A program made the translations under genes and the position numbers. Of a DNA stretch of 64,000 bases, positions 11,433 through 25,400 are shown piece after piece; position 1 is the first letter of the stretch, and each line of letters begins with the position of its first letter. The DNA comes from Dasyornis broadbenti (lineage: Eukaryota > Chordata > Aves > Passeriformes > Dasyornithidae): the NCBI GenBank assembly GCA_013397935.1, contig VZRN01001773.1, positions 840,390-904,389 of the forward strand. The letters run 5' to 3'. The notes under the pieces are model-generated. The model searched no databases, was not told where the DNA came from, and saw nothing but the letters and a program-made list of their open reading frames with translations.

Positions 11433-13000
11433 TACATATACAAATATTTAAATATACAGTATTTACAAGAATTACAGATTTCAGCCCATTGATTGCACCC
11501 ATTTAGAGAATACAGAAAGAGTATTAATAAACAAGAACTTCATAGCTGAACGACTGAATTTTAAAAAATCACACTAAAGAAATCTACACAGGTTGCCTTT
11601 TCCTGAAACGAAAGGCGCTTTGTATTTCGTTTGTTGTTTCGGTTGCGTGTTTTTACTTTTTGGGTTTTTGTTTTTTTAAAGACATGCTGAAACGATTAAT
11701 TTGAACCAAGTACATCTCTTATTTATTAATACTCAACTGTTTACATGGAACCACTTCAGAGCAACTGGTTATCCCTTATCTTGAGAAAAACAGGCTTTCT
11801 CATGCAAGTTTCTTTTTCTGCAATATTCTAGTGAAGGATTACATAAATATATGCAAATCTGTTCCAGGCAACCGGGACTCTACGAGGTGTCTTTTTTCCA
11901 CAGATGCCAGTAGATTTGACAATTTTTTTTTTAAGGTACATTATTGACTTATGTGGAAAACCACACAAAAGCAGATTTGATGTTTCTGTGCCAGCACACA
12001 GTACTGCCACAATACTTCAGCGTTAACTGCAGATCTAATAATAAAAAACTACAATGTCCACTCAAGAACAAGAACTAAAGTTCTTAGAAATGTCAGATAT
12101 GAGGCCAAAGTTTTGTGAAATTCTCTTTCACACTATATAATGTTCTGGAGTCTTATATATCACCCAAATCATCTTCAGGAGCAAGGAAGGGAGGAATGGT
12201 AAGCAGTCAGGACAAGAGTAAAAATCAACTGAAAAAGTTTGAAGTAGCAAAACCTTCTAAGTATGTCATACTGGATACCTGATAGGTCTGTAAAAGGCAT
12301 GAATATGAAATTATTTTGAATGTGTAAATATTAGGGACTTTCATATTCTGGATCAAGGTGCTATGTGTGAATATTAAGAAGCTCAAGGAAACTACTTTAT
12401 CACAAGAAAATTAATTAAACTAATTCAATTAGGTGAAAATGTATGCATAAATACTACCTGAAAGGCTCCCAACTACATTGCTCAGATATTTGGTGTTACA
12501 GAACTGCAAAGACAAGGCTAACTAGCTGTAGCTGGAAAGGCATTTCCGTTTCCCTCTCCCAAGAAGTCCTCACACTGCAAGCTGCTGGATTGTATCCAGA
12601 GATACTACCATGCACTTGCCCTATTTTCAGGCTCTTGGTACCACCACTGGCAACTGCTGAAAACAGGACTGATGGTAACAGAACTTAATGACCCAAAAAA
12701 CACATCCTTGTCTCACTGTGGACTCACATTTTCAGCTAATAAAAGAATCCTGAGCTTTGTGCACCCTTGAACTTCTCTATTTCACAATTACAAAAGCTGT
12801 AAGCTGGCCTGAGCAATTTAAACATCTAAACTCTCCCTGTGCTACTGGTTACTTGTTAAGTATGCGGCATACAGAAGACAGACCGCAGGGATGGTGCTAA
12901 TTCCATGGCTTTTGTAACCACAGTTCAGAAATTTTGATTAAAAAGTACATTTAACCTTGTGATATTTCAAGAGGAGGTCTGTTGTGCATATATGTATTTG

Positions 13001-13014
13001 ATATATATATATAT
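13001..13014. repeat. (AT)n microsatellite
   Basis: Alternating AT run within a longer TATA-rich stretch at about 12987-13022. Confidence 0.75.
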
Positions 13015-15194
13015 GTATATGTGGGATAGTATAGTACAAAGCACTTGTACTACTGTCCTTGATTCTCAGCTTACAAAATAACACTGCCTTTCCAATACAC
13101 CTACCTCCCACGTCAGATGTTTCCCCTATGCTTATGATATGTTTTTGTGTCATTTCTCATTGATCTTAACATCAGTGTTCCTAATATCCTAGTTCCTGGC
13201 GCGGTTCTTTTACTCACATTTGACTCCATGTGACTTGAAAGATTCAGAAGAATGTACAATGTAGTTGTACTGCAGGGGGAGAGAAAAGAATCTGAGATAG
13301 TCACTTGGTTTTAAAATGTGTCTATCTGCATTCCTCTTCCAGTGTGTCAGCAAAGGAAAATCCTCCAGAGCAATGAAACACTTATGCTCACACAAATCTA
13401 AGATGCTGAGTCTTAGTTCTAACAGCACCAGAGTTTCCACAGGCACTGTTAAGAATCTAAATCAAATATATATTAAAAAAAATTTACATGCTTCTGACAG
13501 AATCTTGGTCTTGAGGCAGATACAAGAAATCCACCAATAGCCAGAGCTAATTCCTGACCTTCTTGGAGAACATCAATTTTTTTTTTTTCTGACAAAACTG
13601 ACAGAAGGAAAACAAGCTACCAATTGCAAGGTTAAATACTCTGAGCAGTTGCAAAGAAAATACCAAATTGTCTGATCAGAAACTTCTTCCCAAAATACAA
13701 GGTTAACTTCACAGTTTCTAATGCTCACTTTATCCCTTCAGAGCCAAGTTTAACTTAAACACTTAGCTGATATTTATAAATTCCTGAGGTATTTATTGCA
13801 ATTCATATTTATCAACAAACCTCCAAACCCAGGAAGAAGTTACATGAACTCCAATCTCTGCACAAGACACAGCTGCTCATCTCCTTAGTAGACAGCCTGA
13901 TAGAAGCTTCAGTGATGAATCACATCACTACTTGGAAAGTCAGTTTAGTTGAAGTTTCAAGTGCAATTAATGCTGATTTTTAAAAAGTGTTCTTGTAACA
14001 CCAAGAGTTATTTTCTGCACTTCTGCCATGGAGATATCTACACATTAGTGGATCCTAAGCAGTACGTCACTTAGCATTACCTTCTAGGAACTCAACCCAG
14101 AATATGACATTGAAAAAGTTGCTAGGGGGTCTCACTATGTTTGAATATAATGCAGGAAGAAATCACAGCCAGCTAACTGATTGGGCTTACCATGACATCA
14201 TAACTACGAAATTCACCTGCTTGATTTGCCTTTTCCTAAAATTGATTGGCAGGGTTTTGATAATCTGTTACCTTCCTGTGAGTAGAGATGGGAAAAACAA
14301 CCATTGTCTTAAAATCTTCTGTGCCATTGTGGTCAATATCTGATATACAAAAATAGAAGCACTTCTGAAACTGCTGTTTAAACTAACTTCACCTTAAGAA
14401 TACTCATGTCACTGAGAAATGTAAGGACAGAAGTACTATGTCACTGTTTTTCCTTTAAAACCACCTGCTGTAACATGCTAACAATTCTGATAATCCTATA
14501 AAAATGTCTTTTAAAGCAAAACCACAATTTAGTATAAATTTGTGGACTCGTAAAGTGGTTTTTTTTTTCCCCTGAACAAAGCTTCATTTATAATTGCTCT
14601 AAACATTTCCTACAAATAGAAGATACCTATCAAATCATGACTAAAGGGAAATAAATGGATTGCATGGATTTTAATGTGAAAAAAAAATATAAAAATATAA
14701 AATTCTTATTCTTCAGTTTTCAAAACTACAATCTCTATGATACAAAATTCAGAAGGCTGTCAGATGACAATAAAACTTATAAAGTCCAACTTAACCACAC
14801 TATTCTTTTATTGTCTTGAGATGTATTTTAGAGGATGATCCTGTGTAATTCCCAAGTTATGTTACAAAAAAGGAGGAAAATGGTGGTGATTTTCACCCTT
14901 CTAGAAAACATACTTGGAAGAAGTTCTAGTGATTTCTATTTAAAGAACATATTGTTCTAAAAATTACGATAAAAATGCCTCAGAAGTAACCAGGCTTTTG
15001 AATTTTGAGGACATTTTCTAAAGAATTTGTGCAACCACCCATTAGACTTTTTTTTTTTGTTCAATGATAATCAGTCAGCTTGCTAACACATTCTGGAGTT
15101 ATCCAGAACATGACATGGTTACCCATGTCACTAGGTGATCCAAGCTATCTGCTATACTCAAGTAACAGCAAAGACTACAAATAACTGGTATTTT

Positions 15195-15410
15195 CACAGA
15201 ATTGTCAGGGTTGGAAGGAACCTCTGGAAATCATTCCGTCCAACTCCCAGGCAAAGCAGGGTCACCTAGAGTAGGTGACACAGGAATGTGTCCAGGTGGG
15301 TTTTGAATGTCTTTGGAGAGGGAGACTCCATGATATCCTTGGGCAGACTCCAGTATTCTGCCACCCACCCTCAATGCAAAGAAGTTTTCCCTCATGTTGA
15401 GGGTCTTGTG
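15195..15410 (-). mobile_element. CR1 LINE 3' fragment, antisense
   Basis: On the plus strand it opens with CACAGAATTGTCAGGGTTGG and AAGGAACCTCTGGAAATC, the reverse of the CR1 3' end. It continues with GCAAAGCAGGGTCACCTAGA, a stretch like GTGTCCAGGTGGGTTTTGAA, and the 'gaagttttccctcatgtt' segment. It is one of the better preserved short copies in the window. Confidence 0.9.
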
Positions 15411-15978
15411 TTCTTAGTTTATGGCCATTATTTCTTCCTTCTTTGACATGGAATCAAATTCTTAAGATATACACAAAGAGCTTATAGGCATATTCTTACT
15501 TAGAAGAAATAACAGCATTTAGTATATAAATACCCTTCAAGAGAAAAAGATAAGCAAGAGGATACCTCCAATAAAGGTAAAAACTCTGAAACATTTCTTG
15601 CACATGTCTATCATAATCAAGTGAAGGATTTCTTAAGCATTATGTTCACTGAACTAATTTTGAAAAGGATTTGAAGCAGAAGTAATAATGGTACAGCTGC
15701 TGTTTTATAGTCAATGATGTTTTCTATAGAGTATTGTTAAAAAACATAGCACTATTTCAAATAGGAAATAATGAGTTATATCATGTATAATGCATTTCTA
15801 AAAGGAGTTATTATGAAACTTTCCCACAATTTTTATGCCATTTTCAGACACTGCTTTCAGTTGTGTACTGATCAGAACAAGTATAACTTGTAGATGTTCA
15901 CAATTTAACCCATACTTTCCATAACCTTCAGTAATGCTGTTCTTTCTTAGTTGTGGTTCAACTCTTCAGTTACCCTGG

Positions 15979-16479
15979 TTACTCAGTTGGCCTGTAAGCA
16001 TTCACAGGCTGTTCTTCACCAACATCTAGCATCAACATATCTAATGGAACATGAGGCTTGTCATAGCCAGAAAAGTTGAAGCAGCTGCTTGGAGTGACTG
16101 TTTGCTGTGTTTCTGTGGTAGAAATCTCTACCCCTGAAGACTTACTGCATATATCCATTTGGCTACTGTCAGAAATGAAGTAACTCTCTTTTACTTCACA
16201 ATTTTGTTCACCAGCATTATAAGATACCTCCTCTGTGCTTTCCTGCACAGGCACCTCTTCTACTTTGGCTGGTGCCGCTGGGGAAGGGACAGAAGACTCT
16301 CCTTCATAGGAATTCTCAGGAGTAACAGTTTCTTCTTCTGGCTCTATCTCCAGCAAGGTTACTTCACCATTCACTGGCAACTCCGAGTGGCCTGACGGGA
16401 AGCTAATTACAGATATATACTTCCCCTCCGAAACTGGTCCCAGTAAAGTGTTTGCATTCAGGTTTCTCATCACAGTGGC
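15979..16479 (-). CDS. IFNGR1: IFNGR1 coding exon 7 (cytoplasmic tail)
   Basis: Acceptor CACTTAAG in phase 0, stop at 15981-15979. It encodes residues 272-437, an acidic Ser/Thr/Glu-rich tail with six tyrosines (292, 329, 358, 371, 410, 433). SEGKYISVIS corresponds to human ESKYVSLIT, and GYDKPHV with Tyr410 to the human STAT1-docking site. The end, AYRPTE, matches human GYRPTE without its last six residues. The middle of the tail has diverged beyond confident alignment. Confidence 0.95.
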   Translation of the reverse strand, partial: ATVMRNLNANTLLGPVSEGKYISVISFPSGHSELPVNGEVTLLEIEPEEETVTPENSYEGESSVPSPAAPAKVEEVPVQESTEEVSYNAGEQNCEVKESYFISDSSQMDICSKSSGVEISTTETQQTVTPSSCFNFSGYDKPHVPLDMLMLDVGEEQPVNAYRPTE

Positions 16480-19400
16480 CTTAAGTGAAAACAAAAAAAT
16501 CACTTTTTGAGTTTAAAGATTCAAAAAAATATGTAAGTTGATAATAACAAATTTAACATCATTATAACCAATTCCAAAAGAAAACTGCAACATTCTCTTT
16601 CAAAAGGGATGTATACAGGAGGAGGAAAGAGGAAGAAAAATAATATTAAGAAAAATTACCAATAGGCACAAAGAACCTCCCAGTCTATATTAGTGTAAGA
16701 ACTGAGAGGGCCATCAAAACCAAATGATCCAATCTGACTGTGCTTTTCAAGAGTCTTGCCTGATCAAAAGGTTGTGAGACTGTAGCTTTACATTCATTCC
16801 TTCACTGTGTGCTGACTTCCTTAGAAATTGCCTTAATCTCTCACTTCAGTCCCATTATCTTTCCCCTCAGTTGCCCTGATACCTGTTGATGCTACTCTGT
16901 GGTTAAGGCTGGTTCAATAAAAGCATTACAACTTAGGAAAACCAACTAGCCAAAGAACAAACACCACCACAAGCCAAGCAAACACTCCCTGAAGAGCAGT
17001 TATTGGTCATCTAAGTGAGTTTTACAAACAGCTGCGTGAACACCACTAAGGTGTGGCAATTCCCTGGGGAATCAAGGGTTGCTACCGAAAAACTAGTAAA
17101 ACGTGCATTCAGGTGGCTCTTGACACAGTACAACCTAGCTGCCATTCAATGTCTCTGAATCTTCCATTTTCTGTTATGCAGAAACAGTCAGAATACTGCA
17201 TAAAGAATATTCACAGTAATTTCCACAAGAATTCATGGAAACCACTCATTCATAAGCAGCTGATGCTTAAAAGTTAGTTGCAAGGAAGGGATTACAATCA
17301 ATAAGGGGTAGATACTGAAAATGTTAAGAACAGCTGATAGGATTAATGTACTTTTCGAGAATCTCTTTGTACAGGTATATTGTATATATATCCAAAATAC
17401 CGGATACTTATGCTATACAACACTGATCTTGAAGGTACCTGCATCTATAATTTTTTGTAATGGGGGTTAGCAAAAATCTGACTCCAATAATCACACAACA
17501 ACAAGTGACAAGAGAAGGTAATTCTCTGTGTAAGATGGAATACTTGAAGAATGTGAATTAAAACAAAATATTACAGAAACTATGGTCAAAAGCTGCATTT
17601 TCAGCTTTCCTTCTCTCCCCACACCAGTACATGCTAAATTGAAGTTAAAAACAAAACCCAGTGAAGTTCTTTTTTCTGTCCTTTTAGAATTTTCACATAG
17701 CTTAAAAAAAAAAAAAAAAAAAAAACCAGTCCTAAAATATGTTAAAGGTATAGTCTTATGTTCTACACAGGTCCTGCATTTCACAGTAGGAGCTGGCAAT
17801 ACTTAGAGACTTTGAGCATAAAATATATTTTCTGTACAACTACATCCAAGACTTCTCAAAAAAGGAAACCCATTTTTGTCTTGGCAAGTTCTTGAACAAG
17901 GGAAGATGGTGCAAAGACACTCCTATTCCCATTCACGAAAGAAGGAAGCATTCAGAAGAAAACACTCCTGTGGCTTTCCTGGTACGAAAGGTTTTTTTCA
18001 GAGTCACTGAATCATGGTAAGGCAATTTAGCAACCTATGTAGTTGTTTCTAGCTTCAAAGATAGGAATCACAGCATATTACATTAACTGGAATGCCATTC
18101 AAAAGATCTTAAGTAACAAGGGTAATTAAGATAAAGTAGCTATTTGAAGAAAAGTATTTACTATAGGTAAGTTAATATTTTTCCTTTATGCACATTATCT
18201 AATATTAGCAAACTGACAGCCAGTGAGCTTAAGACAGATATCAGCAGTATTTCCTGGCATGTGCAGGTGCTCACGTAACAGTCTGTCTCCAATGACAGGA
18301 GCTTCAGGTCTTTCACTGTCTCAAGAGACTAGGGAAATACACTGCTGAAAATCAGGCTCATAGTCACACCCATAACAGTTAAGGTAAATAACCGATTCTT
18401 TCTTAACTTCCTTTTCTAATGATGTGTCCACCTATGAATTCCAAGTAATTTTCAGGTGCACATTTCACAGAGGAGAGTTTGAGAATTCAATTTCAAATCT
18501 TGTTAGGATGATGGCAAAAATCTGTGTGGTCTTTGCATGGTTCAACAAAACAATAATGCTACATAAATTTATGAACAGAAGACTATGTTACTGCCCCCTA
18601 CAGATGTTCACAGGGAAAAAAATAATCACAAAAGTAATGATCAGCTTCTCTCTTGTAAGATGACAATTATTTATGGCAAGTATCAGTCAATATTTACAGG
18701 AACAATTAGCTTCTCCACATCAAAAATATATGTTCTATAACAAAATAAACCCCAGAGCCGCAAATAAAATTCTCAAGTGTTTTGTGAATACCCTTAAGTG
18801 TTCTGCAAATAGAAAGAGAAAAGAGAAAGCACAGCCTTGTCATTCCTGTCAGAACCAGAGAAAGCATCAGCAGATAGCAGAAAAGTTGGCTTAAGTAAGA
18901 CTCAACTTTCACTTTGAGCTCATTCTCTTATAGAGTGGATGTTTGCCACCACTTAAAGATAAAAGGCACTGAAGAAAATACAGTGAAGTTAAAGCAGAGA
19001 GAGAGAGATGCCCACAGCATATCACTGAGTTAGGGCCAGGTTCCTTTAAAAGTGGGTAAGCCCTTATCACAAATCTTAGAACAAAGATCTAGTACAGGAA
19101 TAACCACAGGACAAATTGCAATGACTGAAGATGATGGGTGGAAAGAGACAGCCTCTTGTAATACTTTTTGTGAGATAAATAAAAGAATGTTTTAACTACA
19201 GCTGAACTGCTGAAACATCAGATTCCCCTGATCCAGGCAGAAGACTAACATGAAGTCTTGTAAAGGAATCTGTCCCATTTCACATATGCATATTCCTGGT
19301 AGGATCCTACTGTTTATAATGATATTTAAAACCTTTAAACAAACATGTTTTCTGATGAACCAAATCATTCATTGCCAATAGCGAATGACAACACTATGGT

Positions 19401-22400
19401 CTTCACAAAAATTACTGCTGTGTGTACACAGGACACAATGTTACATATTCAGATAATTACACACTGGTGTGAAGATGACAAAAGGTCTCCAGTGTCTCTA
19501 CAAGTCTGTGTGTTTTGATATTGAGGCCTAGCTGCAGATGTCATCAGAGAGGTTTCTCTCATCTGGTATTTTAAAGCCTACAGTGTGAATGGCTACCTCC
19601 AAACTAGTCTCCTGGCTCCATCACAGTCCATGGAAAGAAACAAGAATTTTAGAGAGCATTTTGTCTGACCAGAAGTATATATAATTTCAGACCAAGATGA
19701 ATCATCTTGTGCTGCACAAGCTGATGGACTAGATCACTACATGACTATAAAGGGACCATCTCTGACTTGGGTATCTCCATTTAGTCAGAGCAATCTCACC
19801 TCCTAATATTCTATTCCAAAGAATGTAAACTCCAGAGGGATCTCAGGCACTGACTATGGAGAGGTCATTTTAAAGGGTTTTGAAACTGAAGAACACAGAA
19901 TTGAAGATCCCTGACTACTCTCTCTATAAACAACACTTCATCCACTGAGAAGACAAACTCTTGCTATGATTCCTCTTTACTACTGCCTCGTGTGGCAGTT
20001 CTTTGAAGTTGTGGTTGTTTATTTGTGACTACAATGACATCAGGAGAACATTACAACAGTTGTTGTTAAATACTCCCCTCTTGCCTGACGTGAAACCAAG
20101 GAATGCTGCTGCCCTTTAAGGAACATCCACTCTTTCCCAGGGATAGCTAAAGAGAGTTTTCAAGATAGAGCAGCGGCTGATCTCTCTTCCCTGTGACTGC
20201 TCAGTGTGAGAACAGACTTCCCCTAGTGGTTCTTCCCTTTTCCTACAGCACTATTAGTCCCTCCCTTTACTCTGCGCATCACTAAGAACATTGTAGCAAT
20301 TAGCAGAATTCCAATACTACCATTTAATGAATCAATCTCACATCTCCTGTGAGAGAACAAAAGGAAATGGGCACAAACGGAAACACACGGAATTTTTCCT
20401 GAATATAAGAAAATGAGGGTGGTTAAACAATGGAATAGGTTGCCCAGAGCAGCTATGGAGTCTCCTTCCTTGCAGGTATTCAAAGGCCATCTGGATATGC
20501 TCATATGTAACCCGCTCTTGCACTTGGGCAAAAGGGTTGGCCTAGATGACCTCAAAAAGTCTCGTCTCACGTCAGTGATTCTGTGTCTCTGCTACTAAAA
20601 TGAGCACCTACCTAGGTATGCACACACTGAGTTTTTAAGAACCAAGTTCTCAAACTAGACCAACTACTGCTACTTCAGTTAAAGAGAGACTGAAGTCTAG
20701 CCTTAAAAAAGTAAGAGGCATCTGGTTGCAAAGGCTATCAAGAATATTAGACTGGCATAAGTTCTAAATATCTATGACACCACGGTAAAAAAACCAAACC
20801 AACCAAACAAAAAACCCCTCCCAAAACAAACAAAAACCCCACAAACAAAAAAACCACACACACACAAAAAAACAAACCAAAAACCAACCAACCAAACAAC
20901 AACAAAAAAACCCCAAGAGACTGGCATAAAGATAGAACGGTTACAGAACTTACCAAAGACTTAGGCAGCTTTATGTTCTTTTTCCTTAGTTTCTTGCAGC
21001 CACAATACAGTGTCGGTATTACCGTCAAGCTCCCAATAACAACACACAGAATGATGATATCACGTGTACCTAAGAAGTTAAAGCAAAATCTACTAGGAAT
21101 TTTGGAATAACAAGCTACTGCAGATTTGTAATAGCTCAGAATGCTTAGCTGTAATGTGTGAATTTGTGAATCTACTACCTTTCTTCACTCAGGAAAACTT
21201 CATTCACAAAACTTTTATGGAGTAAGTAAAAATTAAAATGACAGAAGCTTTTCAAATTATAAAAACATAATCAGATTTTCATAGAAATAAAATAATTTTG
21301 CAACTAATTTTTTGTTCCTTAGAGATGACAGATAGGGATGATGAGATTTGTACATTTTCCATGAGATAGCATATTAACTGACATAACTACACAGAATCTA
21401 AGTACAAGAAAAGTAAAATGTGAAATCTTCCAAAACGCAGAATTGTTAACAATTACTGCTAGGACTCCACTAGTCTGACTCTCCTTAATGCTCTCCTCCC
21501 TCACTCACACTGCGTTCAAGGAAAACACAACTGCTTCTAACAATTTTATCTCTTTGCTGAAATTCCGGGCCATAATGAAATACATTTACAATGTTTTTAA
21601 GAGGTTCAGAGATATAAATTTGGGTCATTACCTGCCTTTTGTTCTCTTTAATTAAGAAAAAGACATCAATACTTTAATTTAATGACTGTAAGTTTATAGT
21701 TGCTTCAAATCAAAAGTCTATATACATTTTCCTCAGTGAGGCTGAGCAAAAAGCTGCTAGAAGAGACAATGCCTGTGAAAATCACATAGCTCAGTGAATG
21801 ATCCATTTGTGATTTTTTTAATGACACCAGTGATCATGTGAAATGGAAACAGGCTTTTTAATACCAACCACACAGGAAAAACACACCAAAAAGAAGTCAG
21901 AGACACTTGAAAATAACACAGGATCTGTAAAGGTCAGAACTGTCAAGGTACATTTGGAAAAGAATGACTAAGCTTTCCCTATTTTTTCTATTCTCCCATA
22001 GGCATCCCAACACTATATCAGAGCTCAAATCCATGCTAGATCAGTTCTGTGTTCAGATTCAGTATGTTCTTACTATAGTATTAGAATCCTCTTACTCAAT
22101 GGCTGCTTGAGAGAAACAGGAGTGCAGCTTTCCTCTGATGGAGCGCCAACCATCAGCTCCTCAAAAATTCCTTTTGCTGAAACACAGTAAGTGGAAACTT
22201 CATCAGGAACTGGGATTTTGAGACTACATTTATCCACTGTACAATTGTCCTCGTAGAGCACTTCAGTCTGCAAAAAAATGGAAGATGTCTTGTATAATTT
22301 GACTCACTAGAACAATGTTACAGTACCTTCCACCACTTCCAAAAATTTTAAAACACTATTAGATGTGTTTTCCTCGCAAAAGCTGTGTGAACATCATCTT

Positions 22401-25400
22401 ACTGGCTACCTTAGGATTTTGTATTTGGTCAGACCATGGTATTTTCCAGCTAGAATTTGTGGTTCATAGTACAGATTCACATTCCTAATCAATTTATAAA
22501 ACTTATACCTAGATGCATATGAAAAGGTAACTGTAAGTAAATACACCTGCTGTAATTTTCCTTGAGTTCACCCTCCATGATTGCTAAATGAACTACTATA
22601 AATACCTTGAAAGGTCATTTTCTTAAATGAAAGGTTTCTTTAGACAAGTGAGAGGGGCACAAGTAAAGTTACCAGTGTTTTAGTACGTAAGCAGAAACAG
22701 CAACATGTGATCAAGTAACTCTTATCTTGTGTACAGCTAATGCAATCTAATTTTTGTTCTAAGCATTCATTTGGACAACAAAATCCAGGTCTTTCATTCA
22801 CATATTTCACTGTAATGTACTCAACATTTTAGGCATTCAACTATTTCCTTGTTATCTGTTAGCGCCATGTGTCATAGGAGTAAATCCCTTGTATAGGCAT
22901 TTAAGGTAATTAAGTGACTTTAATATTAAATCTTATTTTTGGAACCTACCTGATTTTCATTATCCCGAACAGTCACCAAGTACTCAAGCTTTGAATAAAT
23001 GTCTTCAACACAAGAAGGAGGGGATATATGATGGTAAATATCAACCATGATTTTATCACCATGTCTTGAGAGGTTCAGTTTTGGCGGTCCTATTTTTCCT
23101 GCAACACATTGCACCATTGCTGTTAGGCCAAAGCTTTTAACATAAAATATGGTATTTATAGTTAGCTTTCCAAAATTCATCAGAGATTTGAGAAGAATTA
23201 TGTATTTATTTCCATGCTGTTAATATTGCATAGCTGTAGTCAGACCTCTCTGTTGCTTAGAAGTAATGGAGGCACTTGGATACATTAATCAATCAGTTTC
23301 TAAAATGGAAACACATTGTCCATGAAGAATTTCACTGTTACGCAATTCAACTTTCCTACACACATAAGGCCATAAAAATTCATCTGACAACAGAAAAAAC
23401 TAACAGCAATTCAACATACACACGAACGAGAACCCAACACAAGATCCTGCTGACTAGATCCCACCATAAATCATCTCAGTTAAAAACAATACTGTACTGA
23501 AACAAAAGCGACATGAAAAGCTAAACAAATCTCGCCATGAGTAACATTTGGAAACCTTGGATTTCCCATGGCAATGGCCTATGTGAATTTTTCATGTCTA
23601 ACTGAACATAAGTTTCTTGTTCAATGGGAAAATGATTTTGTCTCTCTTCTCCATATATGACTACCAATTTTCTGGGAACTGTCACACTCAGCATTACTAG
23701 CATGAATTCTGTCCCTTTGTCAAACTCTAGAAACCAGCCATTACTTCAAGTCATAGGACTGTTGGGTGGGGATGGAATCATAGCAGAAAACAAAGAGGGA
23801 CTCCACTCCTTCAGCTCCAGCAATGCAGAAATCCAGCTCCAGCTAAAGCACAGCCCGCGCCAGAGAGAATTTCATGTTCTGCCTGAAAGCTGTATGTTGG
23901 GAATGGAGCAAGCATGATAGTAAGTCTCTTCATCTTTCTTCATTCTGTTGCATGTCCTTTGCACTGCCCATGCAATGCCAGGGGCTGGCACACTGAATTG
24001 TAGACACAAAATTTACTTTGACAGTACTGATGTTAGAGACTGATTTTTTCCAAAGCAGCCCAAAGGATTTACATGAAGAACTCGTAACTTAGTTATCCAG
24101 TTACAGCTTCTAGATAGTACCTAGAAACCTGAAGCTATCAGTACATGGCATTCTAGTATCAAGCAAGGCATCACTACTTCAATGATGCCTAAAGGTCCAC
24201 GTTATCTGCTGACAGCTTCCTATCCTAACTTGGTATCTGGGGCACCAGGCAAGAATATGAGAAGGATTCAGAGTGCATCACCAGCATCACCTTTTTGCCT
24301 TTAGATATTTTGAAACAAATTTTCAGATATCACAGAGTCAGGGCTAACAAGTACTGTGAAGTTCCTACTAAGCAATCATCACACTTCATTTCATCTTGCA
24401 CTCTTGGCTTTAAGATATTCCCAAATCCAATTAACAGAGCAAAAAGAATAATTACTAACGTTCTAAATTTTTGGAAAAAATCACAAGGTTTAGTTTAGAT
24501 ACAACTTACCGTGCCTTTGCAAAATAAACTCATTTGCCTCAACATATTCAGACTGTTGTGACCCAACAACAGCTTTAACTCGAATCCAATGAGACAAATA
24601 AGGATCACATATTTCCTCTGAGAGATCACAAAAATGAGCTGAAATGTTCACACAGGTTGAGACATTCTTATACTGACCTAAACTGTAAAACAGATCAAAT
24701 AATAGTTAATACAATTTCAACTGCACAATTCTGTACAATACACTCCCTGTAGCAAAAAACTGTGAGGGTGGCCAGGACCCATGAGGCCACAGATTGCCCA
24801 TGGAGGTTGTGGAGTCTCCATCTCTAGGGATATTCAAAAGCCAACCGACAAAGTCTTGGATGACCTGCTCAAGCAAGGGGTTTGAACCAGATGGCCTCTA
24901 GAGATCTCTGCCAACCTCAGCTATCCTGTTACTTGACAAATTTTGCCTTAATTTACACTTGAGCAACCTTTACCCTACATGACTTCACCACATAGAAACA
25001 AAAGAATTTACCATGGACTGGCTGCTTTTATATGCTTCTAGAGAATATTAGGTATAGGAAATAACAAATTAATAAGAACTTACCTGTAAGGCTTGATTTC
25101 CACAATAAAATGAGGAATTTCTGACACTGATGGGTACTGCCAATGCAAAACTGTTTTGAAATTTTCAGATGTTACTACAATCTCTGTTGGTGAAGGCACT
25201 AGAAGAAAGAGAACAATTGCACTTTGATAAACAGACCTTTGCAAACACAAGAACAGCCAAATGTATTTCTAAACTATTTGGAAAAGGCAAACGTACTAGA
25301 CATAAAAATCACAAATACTTCCCCCAAATGAGCTAGTTTGTCACCAGTACAAACACACATGAGCCCTGTAAGCTTATTTATTATTCACCTTGCCTGCAGA

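Larger units (their letters stand above)
11433..15978 (-). other. IFNGR1: Region downstream of the IFNGR1 stop (possible long 3' UTR)
   Basis: AT-rich sequence with no gene recognised. It includes many T- and A-rich tracts and an AT dinucleotide run at 13001-13014. A CR1 fragment at 15195-15410 would be part of the transcript if the distal poly(A) site is used. The first canonical minus-strand AATAAA I find beyond the stop codon is near 13.8 kb, so the 3' UTR is either long or ends at a variant signal. Confidence 0.35.
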
